Source: Nephromyces sp. MM_2019
Taxonomy: Eukaryota; Apicomplexa; Aconoidasida; Nephromycida
Assembly (NCBI GenBank): GCA_015657535.1
Contig: JADHZB010001484.1
Coordinates: 7,326-19,760 of the forward strand
Length of the DNA: 12,435 bases
Direction: 5' to 3'
The notes below the pieces were generated by a model. The model searched no databases. It was not told the origin of the DNA and saw only the letters and a list, made by a program, of their open reading frames with translations. Position 1 is the stretch's first letter. Every line of letters starts with the position of its first letter. Shown piece after piece: positions 1 to 7,990 of this stretch. A program made the position numbers and the translations under genes.

Positions 1-138
1 CTATCAACAACACACACGCACTATCACCAACACACGCTCTATCACCAACATACACGCACTAGCAACAACACATACGCACCATCAACAACACACACACTCT
101 ATCACCAGCACACATGCACCATCAACAATATTAACACA
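1..138. repeat. 20-bp CA-rich tandem array (about 7 copies)
   Basis: Seven consecutive units can be lined up, starting near 1, 21, 39, 59, 79, 99 and 119. Six are 20 bp and one is 18 bp. The consensus is close to CTATCAMCAACACACACGCA. The array starts at the window edge, so it may extend further. It degenerates after about 125, where the last unit becomes AT-rich. It is built from the same CA-type sequence as the rest of the window's non-coding DNA. No coding meaning is seen. Confidence 0.85.
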
Positions 139-640
139 CAATACCACAGAGGCTATACATATCATGCTTTTGCTAGATTTAGCCAAATTACTAGCTTTTC
201 TCTTTTTTCGCACAGAGCGCCCGTTTGCCTCATTCTTTCGCCTCGAAGAGCTCCTTTGAAAAGCTTCAGTAACGCCAGAGATGAAGAAGTAAGAGCAGCA
301 CACAAAACCTGCGCACACGCACACACAAGCTTTAAGAAAGTCTCAGAAAAGAGTCTTCTACAACAAAGAGAAACGCCTTAGGAGTCCACAAGATGTTAAA
401 AGCCTAGGTAGCCGTTAAGGCAAGTCTCCAGGCCTACCTAGAGTGCTGCTACTTCATGCTTAAGAAGTAAGATATGGCAGCATCTTCCTGTCAAGCTAAC
501 ACACACTAGCACTGGACTCTAGAGAGTGCTTATTGGCATGCACTGAGTAAGTGAGGGAGCCCAAGTTTTGTAAGAGTGCGTGCACGCTCGGATGTTTGTG
601 ACGGGATGAGTAGCACGGAGGCAGGGATATGTTAAAACAG
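139..640. other. Intergenic stretch without a recognisable gene
   Basis: This is mixed-composition sequence between two repeat arrays. On the minus strand a frame across about 295-166 reads as a basic, Ser/Lys/Arg-rich segment preceded by a CAG at about 320-318. It could be an isolated exon, but I recognise no family and find no partner exon. A short inverted repeat (CTAGGTAG near 404, CTACCTAG near 435) could form an 8-bp hairpin stem. Nothing else is supported. Confidence 0.4.
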
Positions 641-860
641 GTGTGTGTGAAAAAGAAGGTGTGAGTGAAAAAGAAGGTGTGAGTGAAAAAAAAGGTGTGT
701 GTGACAAAGCAGGTGTGCATGAAAAAGTAGGTGTGTGTGCGTGTCAAAGCAGGTATTTATGTGCGACAAATCTGATGTTTTTGTGGCAAAACAGGTGTTT
801 GTGTGTGCGAAAGAGCAGGAGCGTGTGGTAAAGCACGCGTGTCTGCATGATTAATACTGG
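641..860. repeat. 18-bp TG/GA-rich tandem array, degenerate downstream
   Basis: Five clean 18-bp units start at 641, 659, 677, 695 and 713, with consensus near GTGTGAGTGAAAAAGAAG. Longer, diverged copies follow at about 731, 753 and 795. Because 18 is a multiple of three, the plus strand reads as a hexapeptide repeat (VSEKEG-like) for about 90 bases, but that frame then runs into low-complexity Cys/Val sequence and stops at 831. Each unit begins GTGTG and ends AAG, CAG or TAG, so it resembles a miniature GT...AG intron. I treat it as non-coding repeat, not a gene. Confidence 0.75.
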
Positions 861-1415
861 GCATATTCTTAAAACATGTCTTTCAGTGTATTGTGTGCAA
901 TCTAAGCAGCACCCATTGAATAGTGAAAACCAATCAGAAAGAAGTAGAAAGCGCTTGCATCAAGCACTTCCTAGTGTGTGTGTTATTCAAGGCATCAATA
1001 GAGAAGAAGGAACTTATCATGTGATAGCACTACAGCTTCGAACTATCTCGTCGATGTACCTACACCGTATAGCGAATCGGCTAGCTAAAGGTAAAGGATC
1101 AAACACATACATGCTAGTATCCTATTCAAATTTGAGCAAAGACACACACACACAGGCACTCTACTCACATAACTGACGCAAGACCTACACGCACACACAA
1201 GTACTCTACTCACATGACTGACGAGATGCCACACACACAGGTATAAATCTTCACATGCCAAAGAGTAAACAGCGTCAGATAAACGGAGATATGCATATAA
1301 CTAAAGGAAACAGTGGCAACAACAAGAGAGCCAACACGCTCACGAAAGTCTAGACACTTCTCAAAGACTCGAAAAAATGCACATACGCACACACACACAG
1401 CCACGCACACACGCA
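861..1415 (+). other. Upstream region of the transporter gene with possible 5' UTR intron acceptor
   Basis: This stretch precedes the transporter start codon. A plus-strand open frame (847-1176) runs through it but resembles no known protein. At 1095-1096 the sequence AAAG|GTAAAG could be a splice donor. The tract CACACACACAG ending at 1400, just before the start codon at 1416, looks like the CA-type 3' splice ends of introns inside the gene, so a 5' UTR intron or a trans-splice acceptor at 1400 is possible. Joining the upstream frame to 1401 through that donor puts the transporter ATG out of frame and reaches a stop, so an N-terminal coding extension is not supported. Confidence 0.35.
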
Positions 1416-4400
1416 ATGGCAACCTCTAAGGGGAAAACATACCAGGAAAGCCTAAGAGATTTTTTAGGCATAAGCTTCTTCAAGCGCTCAATAACTAACA
1501 ATGGATATCACTTCTTCATCGTCCTACTGTGCGCGTATATTGGATGCAAGGGAACTCTCTCTAGCCTTACTACTAGGGTGGCTTTACCCTACTTTAAGGA
1601 GTTAAGGGTTGAAGGCGTTAGCTATCAAACAGCTGTGGCAGTCTCATCTACTCCCTGGGCTATGAAGGCTAGTGCAACTGAGTCAATATGTGTGCGCGAT
1701 TGAGCTGGTGTGTGTGTCATTGAGCTTGTGTGTGTGTGTGGGTGTGATTGAGTTAGTTTGCGCTGTTGATTGAGCTGGTGCGTGTTTACGATTGAGTTAT
1801 TGTGTGTGTGATTCAGTGTGTGTATTTGATTGAGCTCACCTGTGTGTGCTTCAGGGACTGATTGGAGCTCTCTCAGACTCACTGCCTTTGCTTGGATATA
1901 ACAAAGCTCCATATATAGTAATAGCCTCTGCGCTAGGCTTTGCTGGGAGCATCTGCTTGAGCTTGTTATCTCGTAGTTTCGGCATGGCTAACCCAGCTAT
2001 ACCTCCCGTCCTTTTGTTAGCTATAACCCTACAGATAGCAACTGTAGACTTACTATGTGAAGGTTAGCTTAGTGTTAATCTTGTGTGTGTGCACTGAGAT
2101 TGGTAGTCCTTAGCTCATGATGATATCTGTGCGTGTGTGTGTCTTGAGCTTAGTAGTCCTTAGCCGTTTGTATGTCGGTAATTCTGAGATAGCGCCAACT
2201 CTTTTTTCAATTTAAGTGGCATGGAAGGCTTTATATATGGGTACACCTTATTTAAGTGGATTATGGATGCCTAGTGTGTATCTAGAGTGTGTATCTAGAG
2301 TGTATGTCTAGTGTGTGTATCTAGAGTGTGTATCTAGTGTGTGTATCTAGAGTGTGTATCTAGAGTGTATGTCTAGTGTGTATGTCTAGTGTGTGTATCT
2401 AGAGTGTGTATCTAGTGTGTGTATCTAGAGTGTGTATCTAGAGTGTATATCTGGAGTGTGTATCTAGTGTGTATACCTAGAGTGTATATCTGGAGTGTGT
2501 ATCTAGTGTGTGTATCTAGAGTGTGTATCTAGAGTGTATATCTGGAGTGTGTATCTAGAGTGTATATCTGGAGTGTGTATCTAGAGTGTGTATCTAGAGT
2601 GTATGTCTAGTGTGTGTATCTAGTGTGTGTATCTAGAGTGTGTATCTAGAGTGTGTATCTAGTGTGTGTATCTAGTGTGTATACCTAGAGTGTGTATCTA
2701 GAGTGTATATCTGGAGTGTGTATCTAGAGTGTATATCTAGTGTCTAATAGGTATGCTGTGTTTGTGCGCCATGTTTAACACGAGCTAATGTGCATATACA
2801 CTGGAGCCTTAAAAGCTCGCTTACACACGCTAACTAAATGTGTCAGACTGACTCCTTATCCAGGATGACTATATACAACTAGCTCAATCTCCTTCTCTAG
2901 ACACACATCAATACAACGACACACACCCACCAACACACTCACCACCCCCATACACACACACACCTATACTTCTCCCCCACCAGGAAAATACTCTGAGATA
3001 ATGCGAAAGAACTTAAAGATAGGCTCAGATACAGTAACTCTCGTGTGGCTGTGTATAATGATGGGCAGCCTTATAGCTGCTATCTTAGTAGGCCCTATAG
3101 TTGATGCTTTCGGCACAGCCCCCATCTTCTTCATGTGTATACCCCTCAGTGGGCAGATACTGCTCCCCATTCTACTGGGGTGGCTGCCTGAAGAGAGAGC
3201 CCCAGTAGAGAGTAGAAACAGATTAGATATGAAGAAGCTAAAGAAGGAGAAAATGATGTTTCTTATCTCCGCTTTGATGACTGCTGGTAAGGCGAGTTGG
3301 GGGGTGGAGAGGGGGGTGGAAGGGGGGGTGACGGCGAGGTAAATAACGTGAGAAATTATTAGCTGAAAACGCACACACCACTAGTGGGGAAGTCACACAC
3401 GCTGTTAGAAGTACATATTCATGACACTACGCAAAACAGATGGAATGTCTGCTAATGGCTGAGTAGCTTTAACCGGGAAAATCATGTTGACTGCTTACTA
3501 GAATGACTAGATGATAACTTCAGGTGGTCAGGGAAACACACACACTACCCTACAGTCAGTTAGTCCGCTAAAAAGGTACTTAATGCTGCAACGTAGTCCC
3601 ATGCCACTCTAGCAGAGCTACGCATATGCACGCACAGTAGCATACACACACATAACTACATTCTAAACCCCTGTGAGAAAACTAGGGTCACACTCCAGGC
3701 ATCAAAATGCACGCTTCGTCCAGTACTGGCCTTGACAGCACACACCAATACACACACAAACGCACACAGAAATACACAGCGGCACATATAAACACATACC
3801 AACACACATCAACAAGCGCTGATTCGTCTAAAATACCTAGAATGGTATAAACACACACACGCCACATTACACACACAGACATACACACGCTTCATTGACT
3901 TACCTCTCTTCAGGAGCGGTAGGGCAGGCGATCTTCGGCCTCTTCTTCACTCAGCAGCAGTCATTTATCTATATGATATGCATCTCCAGCTTCTTAGTGA
4001 TGATGTGTGTATTGTGTATGCCTCGTACGATTGCTCTGTGTAACATTTACATGTTCTGTCACGAGATGCTTCAGCCTAACCTAGCCGGAGCCTTAGACTA
4101 CTGGTATTGTGAAAGAATGCTTGAGTTGATATGCTCAGGTTCGGGTGTGCGTGTATGTGTGATGTGTGCATGATTTTGTGTGTCTGCGTGTTTCTGTGTG
4201 TATATGGTGTTGTACCTGTATGAATTAGTGTGAGTGTGAGATGTGGTACATGTGTGGTGTGGTGTGTGTGTATGGTGTTGTACCTGCATGAATTGGTACG
4301 TGTATGATGCAACAGGTATTTGAGATATGGCATGTGCGTGTTTTTTGGTGTGTGTACGTGAGTTACTGCTGTTACGTATGTACTTGCCTGAAAGATTGAA

Positions 4401-6181
4401 TCTGCTCTATTTACTGAGGTTTTTTGTGTGTGTGCGTGTTTATTGAGGTTCTTTGTGTGTATGTATGTACTATACATGTCACAACAGTCTACCATGCCTT
4501 CAGTATGAAGCTGATGTACATACACAAAAAAGCTACTCTATGCTACCAAGAAAATGGATGCAGCACGCCCAGGTCAAATGCACAAGCAAAAGTTCACACA
4601 CACGTGCACACATGAATGCAAAAACATAAAAATACATGCACGCACACGAAGGCACACAAAAATAAAAAAGCACACACAGATACATGCAGATACACACACA
4701 CAACACAACACACAACATACAACACACAACATACAACACACCTCCCCACCCCCCAGGTACACTGCCAGCCAAGAGTGTGTTCCAGGAGGTCCCTCCTTCT
4801 CCTACACCTACTACTCCACTTGGACTGGCTTGGTGGGTATGTTTGCCTCCTTCAGCGCCCTCATCATCTTTCAGCGCTTCATGTCGAAGATGAGCTTCAG
4901 GAAGGCCTTCTGGGTGACAGCAGCGATCAGATCAGCTGCCAGTATAGTCGACATCATCATCATCAATAGGTGGAATATATGGGGGGGTGTGCCTGATAAG
5001 GTGATGTATATCTTTGGAGATGCGATAGTGTTGGATTTACTGAGGATGCTGAGCTTTATGCCGGGCGTAGTGCTGATTGCTAGGCTTTGCCCTCAGAAGA
5101 TGGAAAGTACAGTGTATGCGATACTAGCAGGCTTTACCAACTTTGGGCAGAATGTTGCGAGGTTTTTTGGGGGGTTTGGAATCGAGATTGCAGGTGGGGG
5201 GTGGGGGGGTATTGTTCATGTGTGGGACTTGTGTGTCTTGTGTGTGTACGACTTGTGTGTCTTGTGTGTGTGCGACTTGTGTATCTTGTATGTGTGTGCG
5301 ACTTACGTGTCCTGTGAGTGCGTCTTGTATGCCTCTTGTGTGTCTTGCGAGTTTCGCTTGTGTGTGTGTCTTGTATGTCTCTCTTACTGTCTCTATCTCT
5401 ATGACTGCGTGTGAGCGTGAATGCCTAAAGCCCTCAAACCGTAAACCCCTATACGCCTGTGTATATCTCATTCTCTCGATCTCACTGTCTGCATCTGTGT
5501 GTGTGTGTGTGTGCAGGAATCAAGACTATAGAGCCCTGCAACTTCAACTCACTTCCTCTACTTATACTGATATGTCAAACTCTACTTCCTCTTCTTACTA
5601 TTCCTCTCACATACATTCTCGTCCCTGATTCTCCAATGAATAAACCGCTGAATGTACTACAAATGGGAGAAAAAGAAGAGGAGACTATTATCACCGAAGA
5701 GAGCGATACGAATATAGAAACATTGCGAGGTGTGTGTGTGTGTGTGCGTGTAGGGGAAAGTGGGTGTGCGGGCGAGTGGGTATGTGTGTGTGTGGACGAA
5801 TGGGAATGTGTGTGCTCCAGTTAGTCTGTGTGTCCAGCTACTCTATTTAGCACCTCTCTCAGTTTATACTCCGTCTATGCTGTGTGTGTTGATACTTCCC
5901 TAGTATATTTCTGTGCATGGGTGAATGCCTAACAACACGTGTGTGTAGAAATTTTCCAAAAGCTTCTATTAACGCGGATTTTTTGCCAAAAACAACTTTC
6001 AGATCAAACGAACGAACAAGCACACACAAATGGGCTTGATGACGTGGGATGGGCACTGCTAAGCACAGAACCCGATGACATGCCTCTTCAAAAGCCTTCA
6101 AACAGCATCAATCAAGCAACATGCAACAGCGAAAAACCTGCAGAAAACGCAGAAAATGAGCCTGCTGAGGATGAATGCTGA
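1416..6181 (+). CDS. BT1-family folate/pteridine transporter (MFS-like), seven exons, 593 aa
   Basis: Exons: 1416-1667, 1855-2062, 2984-3286, 3914-4103, 4757-5193, 5517-5729, 6003-6181 (1782 nt, 593 residues plus stop). All junctions keep frame. The product is a polytopic membrane protein of the BT1 family, whose characterised members carry folate or pterins; the actual substrate here is unknown. Family-like landmarks are STPWAMKGLIGALSDS (78-93), ATVDLLCEGKYSEIM (146-160), DYWYTASQECVPGGPSFSYT (316-335), the FGDAIVLDLLRMLSFMPGVV stretch (404-423) and the conserved Tyr/Ala/Gly/Asn run at 438-450. About 12 hydrophobic spans fit, the first near 31-50 and the last near 475-499. The N terminus (1-30) and a polar, acidic tail (about 500-593) are probably cytosolic. 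The start has G at -3 and G at +4; an in-frame ATG at 1377 lies in CA repeat and is less likely. Intron 1 needs a GC donor. The last exon is the least certain part. Confidence 0.9.
1668..1854 (+). other. Transporter intron 1 (GC-AG), with degenerate ATTGAG/TG repeats
   Basis: This 187-bp intron joins ...PWAMK to GLIGALSD at phase 0. Keeping the frame requires AAG|GCTAGT as donor and TTCAG|GGA as acceptor. The nearest GT (1672) would shift the frame and lose the conserved LIGALSD stretch. Inside, about seven copies of ATTGAG or ATTCAG (near 1700, 1719, 1747, 1770, 1791, 1811, 1829), 18-28 bp apart, alternate with TG runs. There is no CA tract at the 3' end. Confidence 0.75.
2063..2983 (+). other. 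Transporter intron 2 (921 bp, phase 1)
   Basis: The donor is GAAG|GTTAGC and the acceptor CCACCAG|GAAAA, splitting a glycine codon (G|GA) between LLCE and KYSE. The 5' two thirds are TG-rich and include a 13-bp minisatellite (about 2270-2746). The 3' end (about 2898-2965) is CA-rich, complementary in character to the TG part, and is followed by a C-rich pyrimidine tract before the acceptor. Confidence 0.9.
2270..2746 (+). repeat. 13-bp minisatellite, about 36 copies, inside intron 2
   Basis: The core TCTAG recurs every 13 bp (for example 2281, 2294, 2307, 2320), with consensus AGTGTGTATCTAG. Recurring variants carry GTATGTCTAG, GTATATCTGG or GTATACCTAG, and variant types recur in short blocks, suggesting higher-order duplication. 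Many copies contain the palindrome TCTAGA where the core is followed by AG. The array lies wholly in the intron and encodes nothing recognisable. There are no unique spacers, so it is not a CRISPR array. Confidence 0.92.
3287..3913 (+). other. Transporter intron 3 (627 bp, phase 1) with G-run block and CA-rich 3' half
   Basis: The donor is GCTG|GTAAGG and the acceptor TCTCTTCAG|GAGCG, again splitting a GGA glycine codon (MTAG|AVGQ). Within 15 bases of the donor there is a G-rich block (about 3297-3330) with three runs of six or seven G separated by TGGA-like spacers. The 3' half (about 3620-3885) is CA-rich. The middle (about 3340-3600) is ordinary AT-rich sequence with no visible gene. Confidence 0.9.
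4104..4756 (+). other. Transporter intron 4 (653 bp, phase 2), TG-rich then CA-rich
   Basis: The donor is TACTG|GTATTG and the acceptor CACCCCCCAG|GTACAC, rebuilding the tryptophan of DYWYTA. The 5' half (about 4140-4480) is strongly TG-rich and contains a duplicated segment (a GTATGGTGTTGTACCTG-type motif at about 4200 and 4269). The 3' half (about 4500-4745) is strongly CA-rich. The two halves could pair in RNA. Long open frames here (Cys/Val or Thr/His repeats) are products of the repeats. Confidence 0.9.
5194..5516 (+). other. Transporter intron 5 (323 bp, phase 1), G-run donor side, TG-rich
   Basis: The donor is GCAG|GTGGGG and the acceptor GTGTGTGTGCAG|GAATC, splitting a glycine codon (EIAG|IKTI). 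The donor sits in G-runs (GGTGGGGGGTGGGGGGG, 5193-5209). The body (about 5217-5375) has repeated GTGTGTCTTGTGTGTGTACGACTT-like units of about 27 bp. The 3' end is a TG tract running straight into CAG, unlike the pyrimidine-rich acceptors of introns 2 to 4. Confidence 0.85.
5730..6002 (+). other. Transporter intron 6 (273 bp, phase 1)
   Basis: The donor is TTGCGAG|GTGTGT and the acceptor CAACTTTCAG|ATCAAA, rebuilding an aspartate codon (G|AT). The first 90 bases are TG-rich and the rest is mixed. The downstream exon stays open for 58 residues to a TGA and its composition (Asn, Glu, Pro, Ala-rich) suits a cytosolic tail. This region is poorly conserved in the family, so the junction rests on splice signals and frame, not on homology. 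Confidence 0.65.
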
Positions 6182-6242
6182 AAAGAGTGGTAAAAAACCG
6201 CTTTTATTGATATTTTTGTACGTTTTTTGACTCCAAAAAAAG

Positions 6243-6377
6243 AAAGAAGATGAAGAAGGTGAAGATGAAGAAGGTGAAGATGAAGATAACGCCGATGAAG
6301 ATGATGAAAAACAGCAAAACACAGCTGATAAAGCCAAACACACACGCTGCAGTGAGGATCAATATGCTTTCCTTTAA
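6243..6377 (+). other. Possible alternative acidic last exon of the transporter gene
   Basis: This plus-strand frame encodes an Asp/Glu-rich segment with a repeated EDEEG unit, then a mixed polar tail ending in TAA at 6375-6377. It is in frame with exon 7 if a donor at 6044 (GATGAC|GTGGGA) is joined to the AG at 6241-6242. The acceptor follows a T-rich tract (about 6200-6230) but has an A-run immediately before it, which is unusual. It could instead be 3' UTR with a GAAGAT repeat. It gives a second, acidic C-terminal end for the same transporter. Confidence 0.35.
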
Positions 6378-7176
6378 GTGAAATGATAGGGAAGAGGGAG
6401 AGATGATAATATTAGTGAATCACCAAATCATCACAATGTGTGCGTATCACCATAGCTGCCTCTGCTATGCTAGTTTTCACGCTGCAACACACACACTTTA
6501 CTGTAAACATCCACGCCATAATTAACGCACACATATTCACTGTAACGTAAACACACTGCAATACACACTCACTCTATACACACACTGCAATGCACACACA
6601 TTTTCGAAAATAAGAATTCCACTGATAAGACTACGCAGTGCAGCAGTCAAACCATCTATCTACAACACACACACTGGGATAAACATCAAATGGAAATATC
6701 CTCTATTCACATACATAAGCTTAACCATACGGCATACACAGGTATAGCATTCAAAGCGGGAAAATTACATACATAAGCCATTCTCTTGGCACACACACAC
6801 ACATACAAAAACGCTGAAATCGTCATACATGCACACACACACATTCAAAGAAAAAGTAAGCTTGTTTCAGTTCTCGCAATAGCTTTTACTGTTAATTGGA
6901 AAATCTTGTTAGTTGTGTGTTAGAGGACAATACAACCAAAGCAGAAAGACTCAGCGTAGAGTATGCTCAAATACGCACACACAGCAATAAGGAGAAAACT
7001 CTCTATAAAGCATATCCATAAAAAATGTCAGGTGAGCTAGGTACACGCACAGACAAAATGGGCCACACACACACTAGTCTCAGAAGCAGAGCATTAGTTT
7101 TCAATGAGAGATATTCCTAGTTTTCTCCTAAAGACTAGAAAACTTCATTATTTCTCATAGGTAATAGCTCATAGGC

Positions 7177-7190
7177 AGTGTACGTACACT
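7177..7190. repeat. 14-bp perfect palindrome next to the RPAC2 stop codon
   Basis: AGTGTACGTACACT is its own reverse complement. It directly abuts the RPAC2 stop codon (TGA on the minus strand, 7193-7191), so it begins the 3' UTR. Its function is unknown and it may be chance. Confidence 0.7.
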
Positions 7191-7990
7191 TCACGCCTTC
7201 TTATCCATGAAAAGCTCTTCAGACTGTATCAAGCATCCAAGCATATGATCAGATACAGCAATCAAATCCTCCACAGCCTCTTGCAGCACAACTACTGCTG
7301 GATCTTCTGTAAGCACAAGTATGTGTATGTGTGGGGGTGTGTGTGTATGTGAGTTTTCATACCGTGTGTGTGTGCGTAAGTCTTCATATCGTGTGAATGT
7401 GGAGAGCTGCCACTTCCAATGGATATGCTAGCTTGTTCGTAAGCACCACCGGTGTGCGCAGCCATAGAGAAAAAAGCGTGTAAAAGGTAGCATCTTCAAG
7501 TTTAGAACCTTCGTGGAGTAAGCATGCTCTAGTGTACGCACACTATCGCATAACCATGTATATGCTCTCACTACCGGTGGAGCGCATGGCAAGCTCAACA
7601 CACACAGGGATCTCCATACAGACACATAAACTATCAACACAAACATATCAACCTCCACACACAAACCAATCACAGGCATCCACCAACCATGCAGACACCT
7701 CAAGCACACAAAAACTACACAAGCCATACACACACAACCTTACCAATGGTCTGCAGCCTCATCAAGACTTCTCGCTTGGTGGGATGAGGCATCGAATAGC
7801 CTGCAAATTCCACACTAGGCTTTCTAGCTAAGATAGATCTCAAGGCATTCCCTAGCGTGTGATCTTCACCGGGGATAGCAAATGTCATGCGATTATGCTC
7901 AGAAGCTGATGATTGTAATGTGTGAGCAGTTTGTGTATGCGAGCCTGGAAGAGGCTGCCTTATGCTCCCAAGTTTGTGTGTATTAGCCAT
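7191..7990 (-). CDS. RPAC2/AC19 subunit of RNA polymerases I and III, two exons, 120 aa
   Basis: Minus-strand exons are 7990-7744 and 7306-7191 (363 nt, 120 residues plus stop). The product is the small RPB11-like subunit shared by RNA polymerases I and III. In known polymerases it pairs with RPAC1/AC40 as the counterpart of the bacterial alpha dimer, in the nucleus. The family signature is clear: FAIPGEDHTLGNALRSIL (37-54) and VEFAGYSMPHP (60-70), then RLQTIEDPAVVVLQEAVEDL (78-97) across the junction, and a C-terminal helix ending in MDKKA. Length matches the family (roughly 110-140). Splicing GATTG-type exon end |GTAAGG to CTTACAG|AAGAT makes a glutamate codon (G|AA) and restores the conserved helix; reading through gives only repeat sequence. 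The first 33 residues are a polar, poorly conserved extension. The gene converges on the transporter gene. Confidence 0.95.
7307..7743 (-). other. RPAC2 intron (437 bp, phase 1), TG-rich 5' end, CA-rich 3' end
   Basis: Read on the minus strand, the donor is ATTG|GTAAGG (7743 downward) followed by a TG-rich stretch (about 7740-7590). The last 60 or so bases before the CTTACAG acceptor are CA-rich (about 7378-7320). The polarity matches introns 2 and 4 of the neighbouring gene on the opposite strand. The middle is mixed sequence with no recognised exon. Confidence 0.92.

Larger units (their letters stand above)
6182..7190. other. Intergenic region between convergent genes
   Basis: The transporter (plus) and the RPAC2 gene (minus) converge here, so both 3' UTRs must lie in this roughly 1-kb stretch. 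Apart from the possible acidic exon at 6243-6377 it contains scattered CA-rich tracts (about 6485-6605, 6788-6842, 7030-7075) in AT-rich DNA. I see no other gene, tRNA or strong terminator-like structure. Confidence 0.6.

Noticed and set aside
847..1176. 109-codon plus-strand frame upstream of the transporter
   Set aside because: No recognisable family, and it does not join the transporter in frame through the visible donor; it ends in CA-repeat sequence.
1377..1415. Earlier in-frame ATG for the transporter
   Set aside because: The extra 13 residues are CA-repeat translation (His/Thr-rich), and the ATG at 1416 has a better start context.
2270..2746. CRISPR-like regularity
   Set aside because: The 13-bp units are contiguous with no unique spacers, and the context is a eukaryotic intron.
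2964..3374. 136-codon minus-strand frame
   Set aside because: It is antisense to transporter exon 3, which has clear family similarity on the plus strand.
4554..4756. N-terminal part of the 286-codon frame that contains exon 5
   Set aside because: Only the part from 4757 matches the transporter; upstream is CA-repeat translation before a CAG acceptor, and downstream of 5193 is intron.
4533..4772. Open frames rich in Thr-His or Cys-Val on both strands within intron 4
   Set aside because: They come from CA/TG repeats and lie inside an intron whose removal restores the conserved transporter sequence.
6098..6345. Minus-strand Ser/Leu-rich frames opposite the GAAGAT repeat
   Set aside because: They are the antisense reading of an acidic-codon repeat and the last transporter exon.
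7428..7733. 101-codon minus-strand frame in the RPAC2 intron, suggesting a middle exon
   Set aside because: Joining 7744 directly to 7306 gives the expected conserved RPAC2 sequence with no gap, so no middle exon is needed.
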